Positions 35,113-44,690 of a stretch of 64,000 nucleotides of DNA are shown here, in pieces. Each line of letters opens with the position of its first letter. The stretch's first letter is position 1. This stretch comes from Flavobacterium profundi (GTDB lineage: Bacteria > Bacteroidota > Bacteroidia > Flavobacteriales > Flavobacteriaceae). The notes under the pieces are model-generated. The model had not been told where the DNA came from. It saw only the letters and a list, made by a program, of their open reading frames with translations, and made no database searches. The translations under genes were made by a program, and so were the position numbers. The stretch is from positions 36,116 through 100,115 of the forward strand of contig NZ_VDCZ01000014.1 in the NCBI RefSeq assembly GCF_006491645.1. Direction: 5' to 3'.

Positions 35113-35748
35113 ATGAGAGCAATTTTACCACTATTACTTATCTTTTCATGCCTGTATTCTTGCAAAGATATTACACCTAAAGCAGATGGTGAATACAATT
35201 TAGAAATACCAGAAGTTGTTGTACAAAATGAACTACCACCAGACTCCGCAACTGTAAGTAAAGCATGGGAAAAACACATGACCCCTACTAAAACTCATGA
35301 AATCATGGCAAATGATAATGGTGTTTGGGAAGAAGAATTAACCATTTGGGCAACCCGTAAAAGTGAACCCGTTAAAGCAACTTTTAGAGTTGAAAATAAA
35401 ATGATTTTAGGAGGTAGATATCAAGAATCTACACATAAAGGTATGATGATGGGAGTTCCTTTTGAAGGCAAAAGTACTTTGGCTTATGACAATACCAGTC
35501 AAGAATACATTTCTACTTGGATTGATAATATGGGAACAGGTATTTTAGTAATGAAAGGTCATTTTAATAGCGATACTAAATCCATCAACTTAGAAGGTAA
35601 AACAGTTGACCCCTTAACCCGAAAAGAGAAAAAAATAAAAGAAATCTTTACCTATATTGATAAAAACACCCAAAAAATGGAAATGTTTGATACTGACTAT
35701 GATGGAAAAGAATTCAAAAGTATGGAGGCTATTTTAAAAAGAAAATAG
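35113..35748 (+). CDS. DUF1579-containing lipoprotein
   Basis: A 211-residue protein with lipobox LYSC (Cys17), so membrane-anchored. The mature part, after a short acidic linker, matches the DUF1579 pattern: GVWEEELTIWA, KMILGGRYQESTHKG, FEGKSTLAYDN, YISTWIDNMGTGILVMKG. The fold is a lipocalin-like barrel; the function is unknown. It is a single gene with a good promoter. Confidence 0.85.
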   Translation: MRAILPLLLIFSCLYSCKDITPKADGEYNLEIPEVVVQNELPPDSATVSKAWEKHMTPTKTHEIMANDNGVWEEELTIWATRKSEPVKATFRVENKMILGGRYQESTHKGMMMGVPFEGKSTLAYDNTSQEYISTWIDNMGTGILVMKGHFNSDTKSINLEGKTVDPLTRKEKKIKEIFTYIDKNTQKMEMFDTDYDGKEFKSMEAILKRK

Positions 35749-35837
35749 CAATTAAACTATTTTTAAATATTAAGAAATTATTAATAACTCTGTTAATAAA
35801 TTAATAATACGTTAATTTTAGATTTGTTTTTTGTATT

Positions 35838-35845
35838 TAGATTTG
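35838..35845 (+). promoter_or_regulatory. Promoter (-7 element) of the endonuclease gene
   Basis: TAGATTTG is a perfect match, 25 bases before the ATG at 35871. Confidence 0.5.
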
Positions 35846-35870
35846 CTAAGTAACTAACACACAACAAACA

Positions 35871-37460
35871 ATGAAAAAAACTAACGTATTATTTTTTGCA
35901 TTTTTTATTGCATTCCTTTCTCATGCCCAAGCACCAAGTGGTTATTATTCTTCAGCAACTGGATCTGGTTATACGCTAAAAACCCAATTATACAATATCA
36001 TTAAGAATCATACCGATAGAGGTTACAGTGGTTTATGGACAACCTACAGTACTTCTGATAGAGATCATCAAAATGAAAATGACAATACTATTTTTGACTT
36101 ATACTCTGAAATTCAAAACGGTAAAGACCCTTACAACTATAGCTATGGAACCAATCAATGTGGTACTTACTCAGGTGAAGGTAGTTGCTATAATAGAGAG
36201 CATATGATCCCACAATCGGTTTTTAATTCTTCTTCTCCTATGGTTTCAGATGCGCATTTCATTACTCCTACAGATGGATATGTAAATGGAATTCGTTCAA
36301 ATTATCCACATGGTAAAGTAGCTACAGCTTCAAGAACAACAAGAAATGGAAGTAAATTAGGTACAAGTGCTGTATCAGGCTATACCGGTACTGTTTTTGA
36401 ACCAGTAGATGCTTTCAAAGGTGATATTGCTAGAATGTATTTTTATTTTGCCACTCGTTATGAAAATACGGTATCCAATTATAATTATGCTATGTTCAAT
36501 AGAACGAGTAATCAAGTTTTTACAACGGCTTTTCTAAATATGCTTTTAGCATGGCATGCACAAGACCCAGTTAGCTCTAGAGAAATAGAACGAAACAATG
36601 CTATTTATGCAAGACAAGGTAATAGAAATCCTTTTATTGATAATCCTAACTATGTAAATGCAATTTGGGGTGGTACATCAGGAGGTTCAACTGGTGGAGG
36701 CTCAACTGGTGGAGGAAGCACTACTACTAGAAGTGATTTGTATTTATCTGAATATATCGAAGGCTCCTCAAATAATAAAGCCTTGGAAATCAAAAACGAA
36801 ACAGGAACATCAAAAAGTTTATCTAGCTATTCGTTAAAAAAACAAACGAATGGTGCTGGTTCATGGAGCTCTGCTTTAACGCTATCTGGAACTTTAGCTA
36901 ATAATGGGAAATTTGTTATCGTAAACAGTTCTATTTCTTCTACTTGTTACAGTACTTCAAATGCCAATTTATCTACTAGCTCAACCGTACTAACTTTTAA
37001 TGGAAATGATGCAGTAGGCTTGTTTAAAAATGGAGTGCTAATTGATATTATTGGTAATTTCAATGGTGGTTCAGCCAATTTTGCTGCGGATGTAACCTTA
37101 AGAAGAAAAGCGACAGCTACAGCTCCTAAAACTTCTTACAGCAGTTCAGATTGGGATGTTTATACTACCAATACTTGTGGTGGTTTGGGAAATAGAATGT
37201 CAGAAGAAATAGCTGAAAAGGAAGATGTAATCGATATTAAAGCCTATCCGAATCCTAACAAAGGTACTTTTACCATCGATTTTAATACCAATAATGCTGT
37301 ATTTTTAGTTGAAATTTATTCCACTTTAGGCCAAAAAATTTATCAAAAATCGGTTGAAAAACAAAATCAATTACAAATCGACAATCTTCAAAAAGGAATT
37401 TATTACGTAATGATTTCGAATGTAGATACACATAAAATGTTACGCATTATTGTAGAATAA
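35871..37460 (+). CDS. Secreted endonuclease I with LTD and type IX sorting domains
   Basis: A 529-residue exported nuclease. After the signal peptide (about 1-20, ending LSHAQ) comes an endonuclease I domain of the His-Me finger type (about 35-260) with NREHMIPQSVF (catalytic His) and SDAHFITPTDGYVNG. A Gly-Ser-Thr linker (about 268-285) is followed by a lamin-tail domain (about 290-420: SEYIEGSSNNKALEIKN), and the C-terminus (about 455-529) is a type A T9SS sorting domain (AYPNPNKGTFTIDF... GIYYVMISN). Secreted to the surface, it probably degrades extracellular DNA for nutrients or biofilm control. Confidence 0.93.
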   Translation: MKKTNVLFFAFFIAFLSHAQAPSGYYSSATGSGYTLKTQLYNIIKNHTDRGYSGLWTTYSTSDRDHQNENDNTIFDLYSEIQNGKDPYNYSYGTNQCGTYSGEGSCYNREHMIPQSVFNSSSPMVSDAHFITPTDGYVNGIRSNYPHGKVATASRTTRNGSKLGTSAVSGYTGTVFEPVDAFKGDIARMYFYFATRYENTVSNYNYAMFNRTSNQVFTTAFLNMLLAWHAQDPVSSREIERNNAIYARQGNRNPFIDNPNYVNAIWGGTSGGSTGGGSTGGGSTTTRSDLYLSEYIEGSSNNKALEIKNETGTSKSLSSYSLKKQTNGAGSWSSALTLSGTLANNGKFVIVNSSISSTCYSTSNANLSTSSTVLTFNGNDAVGLFKNGVLIDIIGNFNGGSANFAADVTLRRKATATAPKTSYSSSDWDVYTTNTCGGLGNRMSEEIAEKEDVIDIKAYPNPNKGTFTIDFNTNNAVFLVEIYSTLGQKIYQKSVEKQNQLQIDNLQKGIYYVMISNVDTHKMLRIIVE

Positions 37461-37482
37461 TTTTCAGTTGAAATAAGTTCAA

Positions 37483-37512
37483 AACCTATCATTAACAGAT
37501 GATAGGTTTTTT
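37483..37512 (+). terminator. Terminator of the endonuclease gene
   Basis: AACCTATCAT (37483-37492) pairs with ATGATAGGTT (37499-37508) around a six-base loop, followed by T residues. Confidence 0.9.
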
Positions 37513-37537
37513 TGTTATTAAGTTGGTAAAATTATAC

Positions 37538-37568
37538 TTTGAACTTCAATTTTTTTAAAATAAATTTG
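37538..37568 (+). promoter_or_regulatory. Promoter of purL
   Basis: TTTG (37538-37541) and TAAATTTG (37561-37568) are separated by 19 bases, an excellent consensus match. Transcription from about 37574 leaves a leader of about 65 bases before the purL ATG. Confidence 0.75.
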
Positions 37569-37639
37569 CAACATCAACAACAACTCCTGAGGTGAACCCA
37601 ACATAGTAGGAACACCAAAGAATAAAACAATACAACACA

Positions 37640-40600
37640 ATGATTCATTTCTTCGGAAACGAAAGTAACACTGTTTTTGCGGTACAAACGCAAAACGAAC
37701 TTTCGGCAGAAAACATTTCAAAATTAAATTGGCTTTTTGGCAACACCTATAAAATAGAAAAATCCGTACTTGCGGATTTTTTTGTTGGACCAAGAGCAAC
37801 TATGATTACACCTTGGAGTACCAATGCGGTAGAAATTACTCAAAATATGGGTATCAACGGGATCCTGAGAATTGAAGAATTTCAAAAAGTTAATGCAGAC
37901 TTTACCGAATTTGATCCCATGTTATCTCAAAAATATGAGGGTTTAAATCAAACTATTTATACTATCAACATTCAGCCAGACCCTATTTTAGAAATTGAGG
38001 ATATTGCACAATACAATCAAACGGAAGGTTTGGCTTTAAATGATGAAGAAATTGAATATTTAAATAACTTATCCCTAAAAATTGGTAGAAAATTAACCGA
38101 TTCTGAAGTATTTGCCTTTTCTCAAGCAAATTCGGAGCATTGCCGTCATAAAATTTTTAACGGTACCTTTATTATTGATGGATTGGAAAAAGAAACTTCT
38201 TTATTCAAATTAATCAAAAAAACTTCTGCTGAAAATCCGAATGATATTGTTTCAGCTTATAAAGATAATGTTGCTTTTATTAAAGGACCAAAAGCGGAAC
38301 AATTTGCACCTAAATCGGCAGACAAACCCGATTTTTATGAGAAAAAAGAGTTTGAATCGGTTCTTTCTTTAAAAGCAGAAACCCATAATTTCCCTACTAC
38401 TGTAGAACCTTTCAATGGTGCAGCTACAGGTTCGGGAGGAGAAATTCGTGACCGATTGGCAGGTGGCCAAGGTTCAATTCCTTTAGCAGGAACAGCTGTT
38501 TATATGACATCTTATTCTCGTTTAACCAATAACAGAAGTTATGAAAACGGAATGACTGAGAGAAAATGGTTGTATCAAACTCCAATGGATATTTTGATTA
38601 AAGCTTCTAATGGAGCATCTGACTTTGGTAATAAATTTGGTCAGCCATTAATTACTGGTTCTATTTTAACGTTCGAACATGAAGAACATTTCGACCAGCT
38701 CAATGTGACAGCACGCAAATTAGGTTATGACAAAGTCATTATGCAAGCGGGTGGAATTGGTTATGGTAAACTCAATCAAGCTATTAAAAAGAAACCGCAA
38801 ACCGGTGATAAAATTGTCATTTTAGGGGGCGAAAATTATAGAATTGGAATGGGTGGTGCAGCTGTTTCTTCAGCAGATACAGGTGCTTTTAGTTCAGGAA
38901 TCGAATTAAATGCCATTCAACGTTCTAATCCTGAAATGCAAAAAAGAGCGGCCAATGCCATTCGAGGTTTAGTAGAAAGTGACAACAACCCTATTGTTTC
39001 CATTCATGATCATGGAGCTGGTGGTCACTTAAACTGCTTATCTGAATTAGTAGAAGAAACAGGTGGTTTAATCGATTTAGATCAATTACCTGTTGGTGAC
39101 CCTACCTTATCGGCTAAAGAAATTATTGGTAATGAATCTCAGGAAAGAATGGGATTGGTTATTGGAAAAGAAAATATTGAAACTTTGGAACGCATTGCGG
39201 AAAGAGAACGTGCTCCAATGTATCAAGTGGGTGATGTAACGGGTGATCATCGTTTTACTTTTGAAAGTAAAACGACAGGTGCCAAACCAATGGATTATGC
39301 TTTAGAAGATTTCTTCGGAAGTTCACCAAAAACCATCATGACCGATTCAACTGTAAAAAGAAACTATACTGAAATCGATTATTCGCAAGATAACATACTA
39401 GCTTACCTTGAAGAAGTCTTAAAGTTAGAAGCGGTTGCATGTAAAGATTGGTTAACCAATAAAGTAGATCGTTGCGTGGGAGGAAAAGTTGCCAAACAAC
39501 AATGCGCAGGACCTTTGCAATTACCGTTAAATAATGTAGGTGTAATGGCCTTAGATTATAAAGGAAAAGAAGGGATTGCAACTTCAATAGGTCACGCTCC
39601 TATTGCTGCTATTATTGATCCAAAAGCAGGAAGTAGAAATGCCATTGCGGAAGCGTTATCAAACATCGTTTTTGCACCTTTAAAAGACAATTTACAAAGT
39701 GTATCTTTGTCTGCCAATTGGATGTGGCCTTGTAAAAATGAAGGAGAAGATGCCCGTTTATATGAAGCTGTGGAAGCCTGTTCGCAATTTGCAATCGAAT
39801 TAGGAATTAATATACCAACGGGTAAAGATTCGCTTTCGATGAAACAGAAATATCCAAACGATGAAGTTATTGCTCCTGGTACTGTTATTATTTCTGCTGT
39901 TGGGAATTGTAACGACATCACTAAAGTAGTAGAACCTGTATTTCAAAAAGAGAAAGGTTCTGTTTACTATATCAATTTATCGCAAGATACTTTTAAATTA
40001 GGTGGTAGTTCCTTCGCTCAAACACAAAATAAAATTGGATCTGAAACACCTACTATTATAGATAGTAGCTTTTTCAAGAAAGCTTTCAATGCCATTCAAG
40101 AAGCTATAAAAGCTGATTTAATTGTTGCTGGACATGACATAGGAAGTGGTGGTTTGATTACTACTTTATTAGAAATGTGCTTTGCTGATATTCAATTAGG
40201 TGCCACATTAGATTTGAGTTCGTTAAACGAAAAAGACGTAGTAAAAGTATTGTTCTCAGAAAATATTGGAATTGTTTTACAAGCCAATGAAGATTCTGCT
40301 TTCGAAAAAGCAATGGAAGGTATCGAAATTTTTAAATTAGGAAAAGTTACTAACAACGGAACTTTAGACCTTGGATTTTTGACTTTCGACATCAATAAAT
40401 ACAGAGAAATGTGGTTTGAAACCTCTTTCCTACTCGATCAAAAACAAACTAAAAACGGAAAATCGTTAGAGCGTTTTGAAAACTTCTCTAACCAACCTTT
40501 ACAGTATACTTTCCCAAGTCATTTTACAGGATTAGCTCCTGTCATCTCGAGCGGAGTCGAGAGACCAAAAGCAGCGGTTATTCGTGAAAAAGGAAGCAAT

Positions 40601-41311
40601 TCGGAACGTGAAATGGCAAATGCAATGTATTTGGCTGGTTTTGATGTAAAAGACGTACACATGACCGATTTAATTTCGGGTCGTGAAACTTTAGAAGACA
40701 TTCAATTTATTGGTGCTGTTGGAGGCTTTTCAAATTCTGACGTTTTAGGAAGTGCTAAAGGTTGGGCTGGAGCCTTTTTATACAATGAAAAAGCCAATAC
40801 CGCTTTAAAGAACTTCTTTAAACGTGAAGACACTTTATCGGTGGGTATTTGTAATGGTTGTCAATTAATGATGGAATTAGAATTAATTCATCCAGAGCAC
40901 GAAGTTCATGGTAAAATGCTACACAATGAATCGCAAAAACATGAAAGTGGCTTTACTTCCGTAACCATACAAGAAAACAATTCGGTGATGTTAAAAACTT
41001 TAGCTGGTAGTACGCTAGGTGTTTGGATTTCACATGGAGAAGGAAAATTCAATTTACCCTATAATGAAGACCAATATAATATTGTAGCTAAATATGGTTA
41101 CGAAGGCTATCCTGCTAATCCAAATGGTTCTGATTACAATGCAGCGATGTTGTGTGACAATACAGGAAGACATTTAGTTATGATGCCTCATATTGAGCGT
41201 TCAACATTCCCTTGGAACTGGGCACATTATCCAAAAGACAGAAACGATCAAGTTTCCCCATGGATAGAAGCTTTTGTAAATGCAAGAGAATGGATTGAAA
41301 AAAGAAAATAA
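37640..41311 (+). CDS. purL: Phosphoribosylformylglycinamidine synthase, single chain
   Basis: PurL converts FGAR to FGAM with ATP and glutamine in purine synthesis. The 1223-residue enzyme is the large single-chain form: N-terminal PurS-like region, two AIRS-like halves with FSQANSEHCRHK and ETHNFPTTVEPFNGAATGSGGEIRD, and a C-terminal glutaminase (from about 1000) with the nucleophile Cys in GICNGCQLMMEL, SHGEGKF and MPHIERS. A REP-like palindrome at 40545-40562 lies in frame in the linker before the glutaminase and adds residues around VISSGVERP. It is monocistronic with its own promoter and terminator. Confidence 0.96.
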   Translation: MIHFFGNESNTVFAVQTQNELSAENISKLNWLFGNTYKIEKSVLADFFVGPRATMITPWSTNAVEITQNMGINGILRIEEFQKVNADFTEFDPMLSQKYEGLNQTIYTINIQPDPILEIEDIAQYNQTEGLALNDEEIEYLNNLSLKIGRKLTDSEVFAFSQANSEHCRHKIFNGTFIIDGLEKETSLFKLIKKTSAENPNDIVSAYKDNVAFIKGPKAEQFAPKSADKPDFYEKKEFESVLSLKAETHNFPTTVEPFNGAATGSGGEIRDRLAGGQGSIPLAGTAVYMTSYSRLTNNRSYENGMTERKWLYQTPMDILIKASNGASDFGNKFGQPLITGSILTFEHEEHFDQLNVTARKLGYDKVIMQAGGIGYGKLNQAIKKKPQTGDKIVILGGENYRIGMGGAAVSSADTGAFSSGIELNAIQRSNPEMQKRAANAIRGLVESDNNPIVSIHDHGAGGHLNCLSELVEETGGLIDLDQLPVGDPTLSAKEIIGNESQERMGLVIGKENIETLERIAERERAPMYQVGDVTGDHRFTFESKTTGAKPMDYALEDFFGSSPKTIMTDSTVKRNYTEIDYSQDNILAYLEEVLKLEAVACKDWLTNKVDRCVGGKVAKQQCAGPLQLPLNNVGVMALDYKGKEGIATSIGHAPIAAIIDPKAGSRNAIAEALSNIVFAPLKDNLQSVSLSANWMWPCKNEGEDARLYEAVEACSQFAIELGINIPTGKDSLSMKQKYPNDEVIAPGTVIISAVGNCNDITKVVEPVFQKEKGSVYYINLSQDTFKLGGSSFAQTQNKIGSETPTIIDSSFFKKAFNAIQEAIKADLIVAGHDIGSGGLITTLLEMCFADIQLGATLDLSSLNEKDVVKVLFSENIGIVLQANEDSAFEKAMEGIEIFKLGKVTNNGTLDLGFLTFDINKYREMWFETSFLLDQKQTKNGKSLERFENFSNQPLQYTFPSHFTGLAPVISSGVERPKAAVIREKGSNSEREMANAMYLAGFDVKDVHMTDLISGRETLEDIQFIGAVGGFSNSDVLGSAKGWAGAFLYNEKANTALKNFFKREDTLSVGICNGCQLMMELELIHPEHEVHGKMLHNESQKHESGFTSVTIQENNSVMLKTLAGSTLGVWISHGEGKFNLPYNEDQYNIVAKYGYEGYPANPNGSDYNAAMLCDNTGRHLVMMPHIERSTFPWNWAHYPKDRNDQVSPWIEAFVNAREWIEKRK
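40545..40562. repeat. REP-like palindrome inside the purL reading frame
   Basis: TCTCGA and TCGAGA flank GCGGAG, a perfect 6-bp inverted repeat. The outer hexamers are the same as those of the intergenic element at 24349-24387. It is read in frame as part of ISSGVERP, between the second AIRS domain and the glutaminase domain. Confidence 0.7.
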
Positions 41312-41323
41312 ATAAAATGAAAG

Positions 41324-41348
41324 GCGAATCAAAAGATTCGCTTTTTTA
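41324..41348 (+). terminator. Terminator of purL
   Basis: GCGAATC (41324-41330) pairs with GATTCGC (41335-41341) around AAAA, followed by six T residues. Confidence 0.9.
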
Positions 41349-41395
41349 TCTTTATCATATTTTTAATATAATAAAAATTTATATAAACTAGGAAA

Positions 41396-42112
41396 ATGAA
41401 AACTCCTCAAGACCATATTGAATTTTATAAAGAACAAGAGCAAATTTTTACTAATGGTTTAGTATACTGTCAAAACCTAACTGAGGATAAACTTTATCTT
41501 TCTATATTTAATATTGAACAAATATTTATTTGTAATTTAATGATTGGTCTGATTGAATGGAGAATAAATCAAAATCCCAAATTACAGCTAATAAAAGCAA
41601 TAACCCATTTTGAAAAAGAATTATCTAAATTAAAAGAACTGGAAGATTATAAAAAATTTCAGAATCCATTTTTAATAATTACTGCTAATTATTTTGCTTA
41701 TCTATGTAATCAAGAGTGTAATTTAGTTATAAATCCATTAGTAACAAAAGATGAACACTATAATATTGAATATTATTTATTCAATTCGATATCTAAATCA
41801 TCTAATTTTAAGCCTGAAATTGAAACAAGTTTTTATAAAATTAATAAGAGTAAAAAACACAAATTAGTATTCGATTCGTATACAAATTATTTTCAAATTT
41901 TAGAAGCTTTTGAGAATAATGAAAATCTAAATAATAAAATAGAAATAGCTGAATCACTTTTCACAAAAAGAGCTAATAATTCATATTATTCCAATTGTCA
42001 TGAAATTGATGGAGGGTATTTAAACAATAATCTAGTAATTGATTTTAGATTAGCAGTAATTTTAAAAAAAATAGATTACAAGGGCAATTCTATTCATAAA
42101 TGGAATTGGTAA
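41396..42112 (+). CDS. Unknown protein, possibly immunity-like
   Basis: A 238-residue protein, probably cytoplasmic: no signal peptide or membrane helix. It is helical throughout, with very low GC and high Asn/Lys/Ile content. The end (YSNCHEIDGGYLNNNLVIDFRLAVILKK) resembles, from memory, small proteins annotated as immunity or DUF proteins of polymorphic toxin loci, but no toxin is adjacent. This remains a weak guess. It is a single gene after the purL terminator. Confidence 0.65.
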   Translation: MKTPQDHIEFYKEQEQIFTNGLVYCQNLTEDKLYLSIFNIEQIFICNLMIGLIEWRINQNPKLQLIKAITHFEKELSKLKELEDYKKFQNPFLIITANYFAYLCNQECNLVINPLVTKDEHYNIEYYLFNSISKSSNFKPEIETSFYKINKSKKHKLVFDSYTNYFQILEAFENNENLNNKIEIAESLFTKRANNSYYSNCHEIDGGYLNNNLVIDFRLAVILKKIDYKGNSIHKWNW

Positions 42113-42335
42113 AACATTTTTAAACAAGAGAACCTATTTATGTTAACAAACCCAATAGACCTAAAACTTATTTATCAAATTTAAATCAATATTTAAAACG
42201 AACATGTAACATTTTTTGTTAAATCTTGTCTTATGAATAAAGAGGATTATTTCTAGAGTATCTTCTTTATAAATCATCAATCACTACCAAAAAGAAATCA
42301 AAACAAATGATTTTCTATAACTAAAACGTTAAGAC

Positions 42336-44603
42336 ATGAAAACAAAAAATCTAATTATTTTACTACTTATGAGTATTACCACACAAGCCCAACAGTTTGT
42401 TGGAGATTGGAAAGGAACACTAGATGTGCAAGGAATGAAACTAGAAGTTATTTTTCATATGGCACAAAAAGACAACAATTACACGACCACTATGGATGTA
42501 CCTATGCAAGGTGCATCTGGAGTGCCAATTGATAAAACAGAAGTTAACAACAATCATATTACCTTAAAAGCTGCTGCATTAGGCATTGAATTTAAAGGAG
42601 AACTAAAAAATAAAGAAATTGTAGGAGAATTTCACCAAGCCGGTATGAATTTACCGTTAACACTAACTTCTTTTGAAAGTAAATTACCTGGCAACACAAC
42701 TTTACCTTCTTCTAAGGAAGAATTGGAGCAATTAAAATCGTATGACAAAGGCAATTATAAATATTCCGTATCTGATTATTTTGCAAGACCAAAAGCTTCT
42801 GGTTTCCAGTTGTCTCCAAACGGTAAATACATGTCGTATCGTGAAAAAGACGAAAACAACAAACGTCATATTTACGTAAAAGAATTGGCAACAGGAAAGG
42901 TACAAAGAGCCATTGAAGAAAAAGAAGAATTGGTTCGCGGCTATGGTTGGATCAATGACGAACGCTTATTTTTTGCAATGGATAAAGGTGGTGATGAAAA
43001 TTATCATGTGTATGCGGTAAACTTAGACGGTAGCAACTTAAAAGACCTTACCCCTTTTGATGGAGTTCAAGCAAGTATTCAAAATATCTTAAAAGAACAA
43101 AAAGATTACATTATCGTTTTGATGAACAAAAACAACAAACAAGTTTTTGAACCTTTCAAATTGAATATTGTTACAGGAGCTTTAGAGCAATTGTATAAAA
43201 ATGAAGATATTGCCAATCCTATTCAAGGATATGAATTTGACAAAGATGGAAATCTTAGAGGGTATAGCAAATTAGTAAATGGTGTACAAAACCAATTGTA
43301 TTACAAAGACAATAAAACAGGAGAATTCAAATTACACACGACTACAAATTGGGACGACACCTTTGGAATTATCAGCTTCAATTATGCTTCAAAAAACAAA
43401 GATGAAGCGTATGTACTTACCAATTTAGATAGCGACAAGACGCGTATTGTTTTATACGATTTGGCTACCAAAAAAATAATTAAAGAAGTTTTTTCCAACC
43501 CAACATTTGATGTAAGCGGTTTGAACTTATCTCGAAAAAGAAATTATGAAATTGATAATTTTTCGTATGAAGGAGAAAAAAACGAGATTATCCCTGTAAG
43601 TAAATTATACAAAGAAATCTATGGTTTAATGGAAAAAGAATTTCCAAATAAAGAAGCTTATATTGTAGATAAAGATGATAATGAAACACAATTTTTAGTC
43701 ATTGTTCAAAGTGATAAATTATATGGTACGTATTATCAATACGATGCAAAAACTAAAAAATTCAAACTTTTATACGATTTAATGCCACAGCTTAAAGAAG
43801 CCGATATGGCAGAAATGAGACCTATCAAATTTACTAGTAGAGATGGAAAAACGATTTATGGATACATTACGTTACCCAAAGAAGCTTTACAAGGAAAAAA
43901 AGTACCTTTAATTGTAAATCCACATGGTGGTCCACAAGGAGTAAGAGATTCTTGGGGTTTTAATCCAGAAACTCAATTATTTGCAAGTCGTGGTTATGCT
44001 ACTTTACAAGTAAACTTCAGAATTTCTGGTGGTTATGGAAAAGATTTTTTACGTGCTGGTTTCAAGCAAATTGGTAGACAATTAATGGATGATGTAGAAG
44101 ATGGCGTAGCGTATGCTATCAAACAAGGTTGGGTAGACAAAGATAAAATTGCCATTTATGGTGGTAGCCACGGTGGTTATGCAACCTTAATGGGATTAGT
44201 AAAAACACCCGATTTATATGCTTGCGGTGTAAACTATGTTGGTGTTTCTAACATTTTCACTTTCTTCGATTCGTTTCCAGAATATTGGAAACCTTATAAA
44301 GAAATTGTAAAAGAGATTTGGTATGATTTAGAAGATCCAAAAGAAGCCGCTATTGCTAAAGAAGTATCTCCAGTTTTCCAAATTGACAAAATTAAAAAAC
44401 CTTTATTTGTGATTCAAGGTGCGAATGACCCTCGTGTGAATATTGCAGAATCCGATCAAATTGTAACGGGTTTAAGAGCCAAAGGCTTTGAAGTACCTTA
44501 TATGGTAAAATACGATGAAGGTCACGGATTTCATAAGGAAGAAAATTCGATTGATATGTATGAAGCTACTTTAGGATTTTTAGCTAAAAATTTAAAAAAG
44601 TAA
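42336..44603 (+). CDS. Secreted S9 family prolyl oligopeptidase-like peptidase
   Basis: A 755-residue exported serine peptidase. After a signal peptide (about 1-18, ending TTQAQ) there is an extra N-terminal beta domain (about 20-125, FVGDWKGTLDVQGMKLEVIF), then a seven-bladed propeller-like region and a C-terminal alpha/beta hydrolase (about 500-755). The nucleophile Ser lies in YGGSHGGYATLMG, the acid in GANDPRVN, and the His in YDEGHGFHKEEN. It would cleave short peptides in the periplasm. The N-terminal extension is not part of the classical S9 core. Confidence 0.92.
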   Translation: MKTKNLIILLLMSITTQAQQFVGDWKGTLDVQGMKLEVIFHMAQKDNNYTTTMDVPMQGASGVPIDKTEVNNNHITLKAAALGIEFKGELKNKEIVGEFHQAGMNLPLTLTSFESKLPGNTTLPSSKEELEQLKSYDKGNYKYSVSDYFARPKASGFQLSPNGKYMSYREKDENNKRHIYVKELATGKVQRAIEEKEELVRGYGWINDERLFFAMDKGGDENYHVYAVNLDGSNLKDLTPFDGVQASIQNILKEQKDYIIVLMNKNNKQVFEPFKLNIVTGALEQLYKNEDIANPIQGYEFDKDGNLRGYSKLVNGVQNQLYYKDNKTGEFKLHTTTNWDDTFGIISFNYASKNKDEAYVLTNLDSDKTRIVLYDLATKKIIKEVFSNPTFDVSGLNLSRKRNYEIDNFSYEGEKNEIIPVSKLYKEIYGLMEKEFPNKEAYIVDKDDNETQFLVIVQSDKLYGTYYQYDAKTKKFKLLYDLMPQLKEADMAEMRPIKFTSRDGKTIYGYITLPKEALQGKKVPLIVNPHGGPQGVRDSWGFNPETQLFASRGYATLQVNFRISGGYGKDFLRAGFKQIGRQLMDDVEDGVAYAIKQGWVDKDKIAIYGGSHGGYATLMGLVKTPDLYACGVNYVGVSNIFTFFDSFPEYWKPYKEIVKEIWYDLEDPKEAAIAKEVSPVFQIDKIKKPLFVIQGANDPRVNIAESDQIVTGLRAKGFEVPYMVKYDEGHGFHKEENSIDMYEATLGFLAKNLKK

Positions 44604-44626
44604 GTCATAAATAACTTGATACAACA

Positions 44627-44656
44627 AGAGGCAATTTCCAAAAAGAAATTGCCTCT
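44627..44656. other. Perfect 12-bp hairpin downstream of the S9 peptidase gene
   Basis: AGAGGCAATTTC (44627-44638) pairs without mismatch with GAAATTGCCTCT (44645-44656) around CAAAAA. No T-run follows, so it is either a weak terminator or an mRNA-stabilising 3' end. Confidence 0.8.
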
Positions 44657-44690
44657 ACCTTTAAAATTAATTTATCTTTATAAATAAAAA

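Noticed and set aside
37574..37639. Purine riboswitch in front of purL
   Set aside because: The leader is too short and lacks the conserved three-way junction of known purine riboswitches.
39592..39921. Minus-strand open frame of 109 residues inside purL
   Set aside because: It is a shadow of the purL coding strand with no independent signals.
41396..42112. Toxin-immunity pair
   Set aside because: No polymorphic toxin, LXG or Rhs gene lies beside the unknown protein; the resemblance to immunity proteins is too weak to claim a system.
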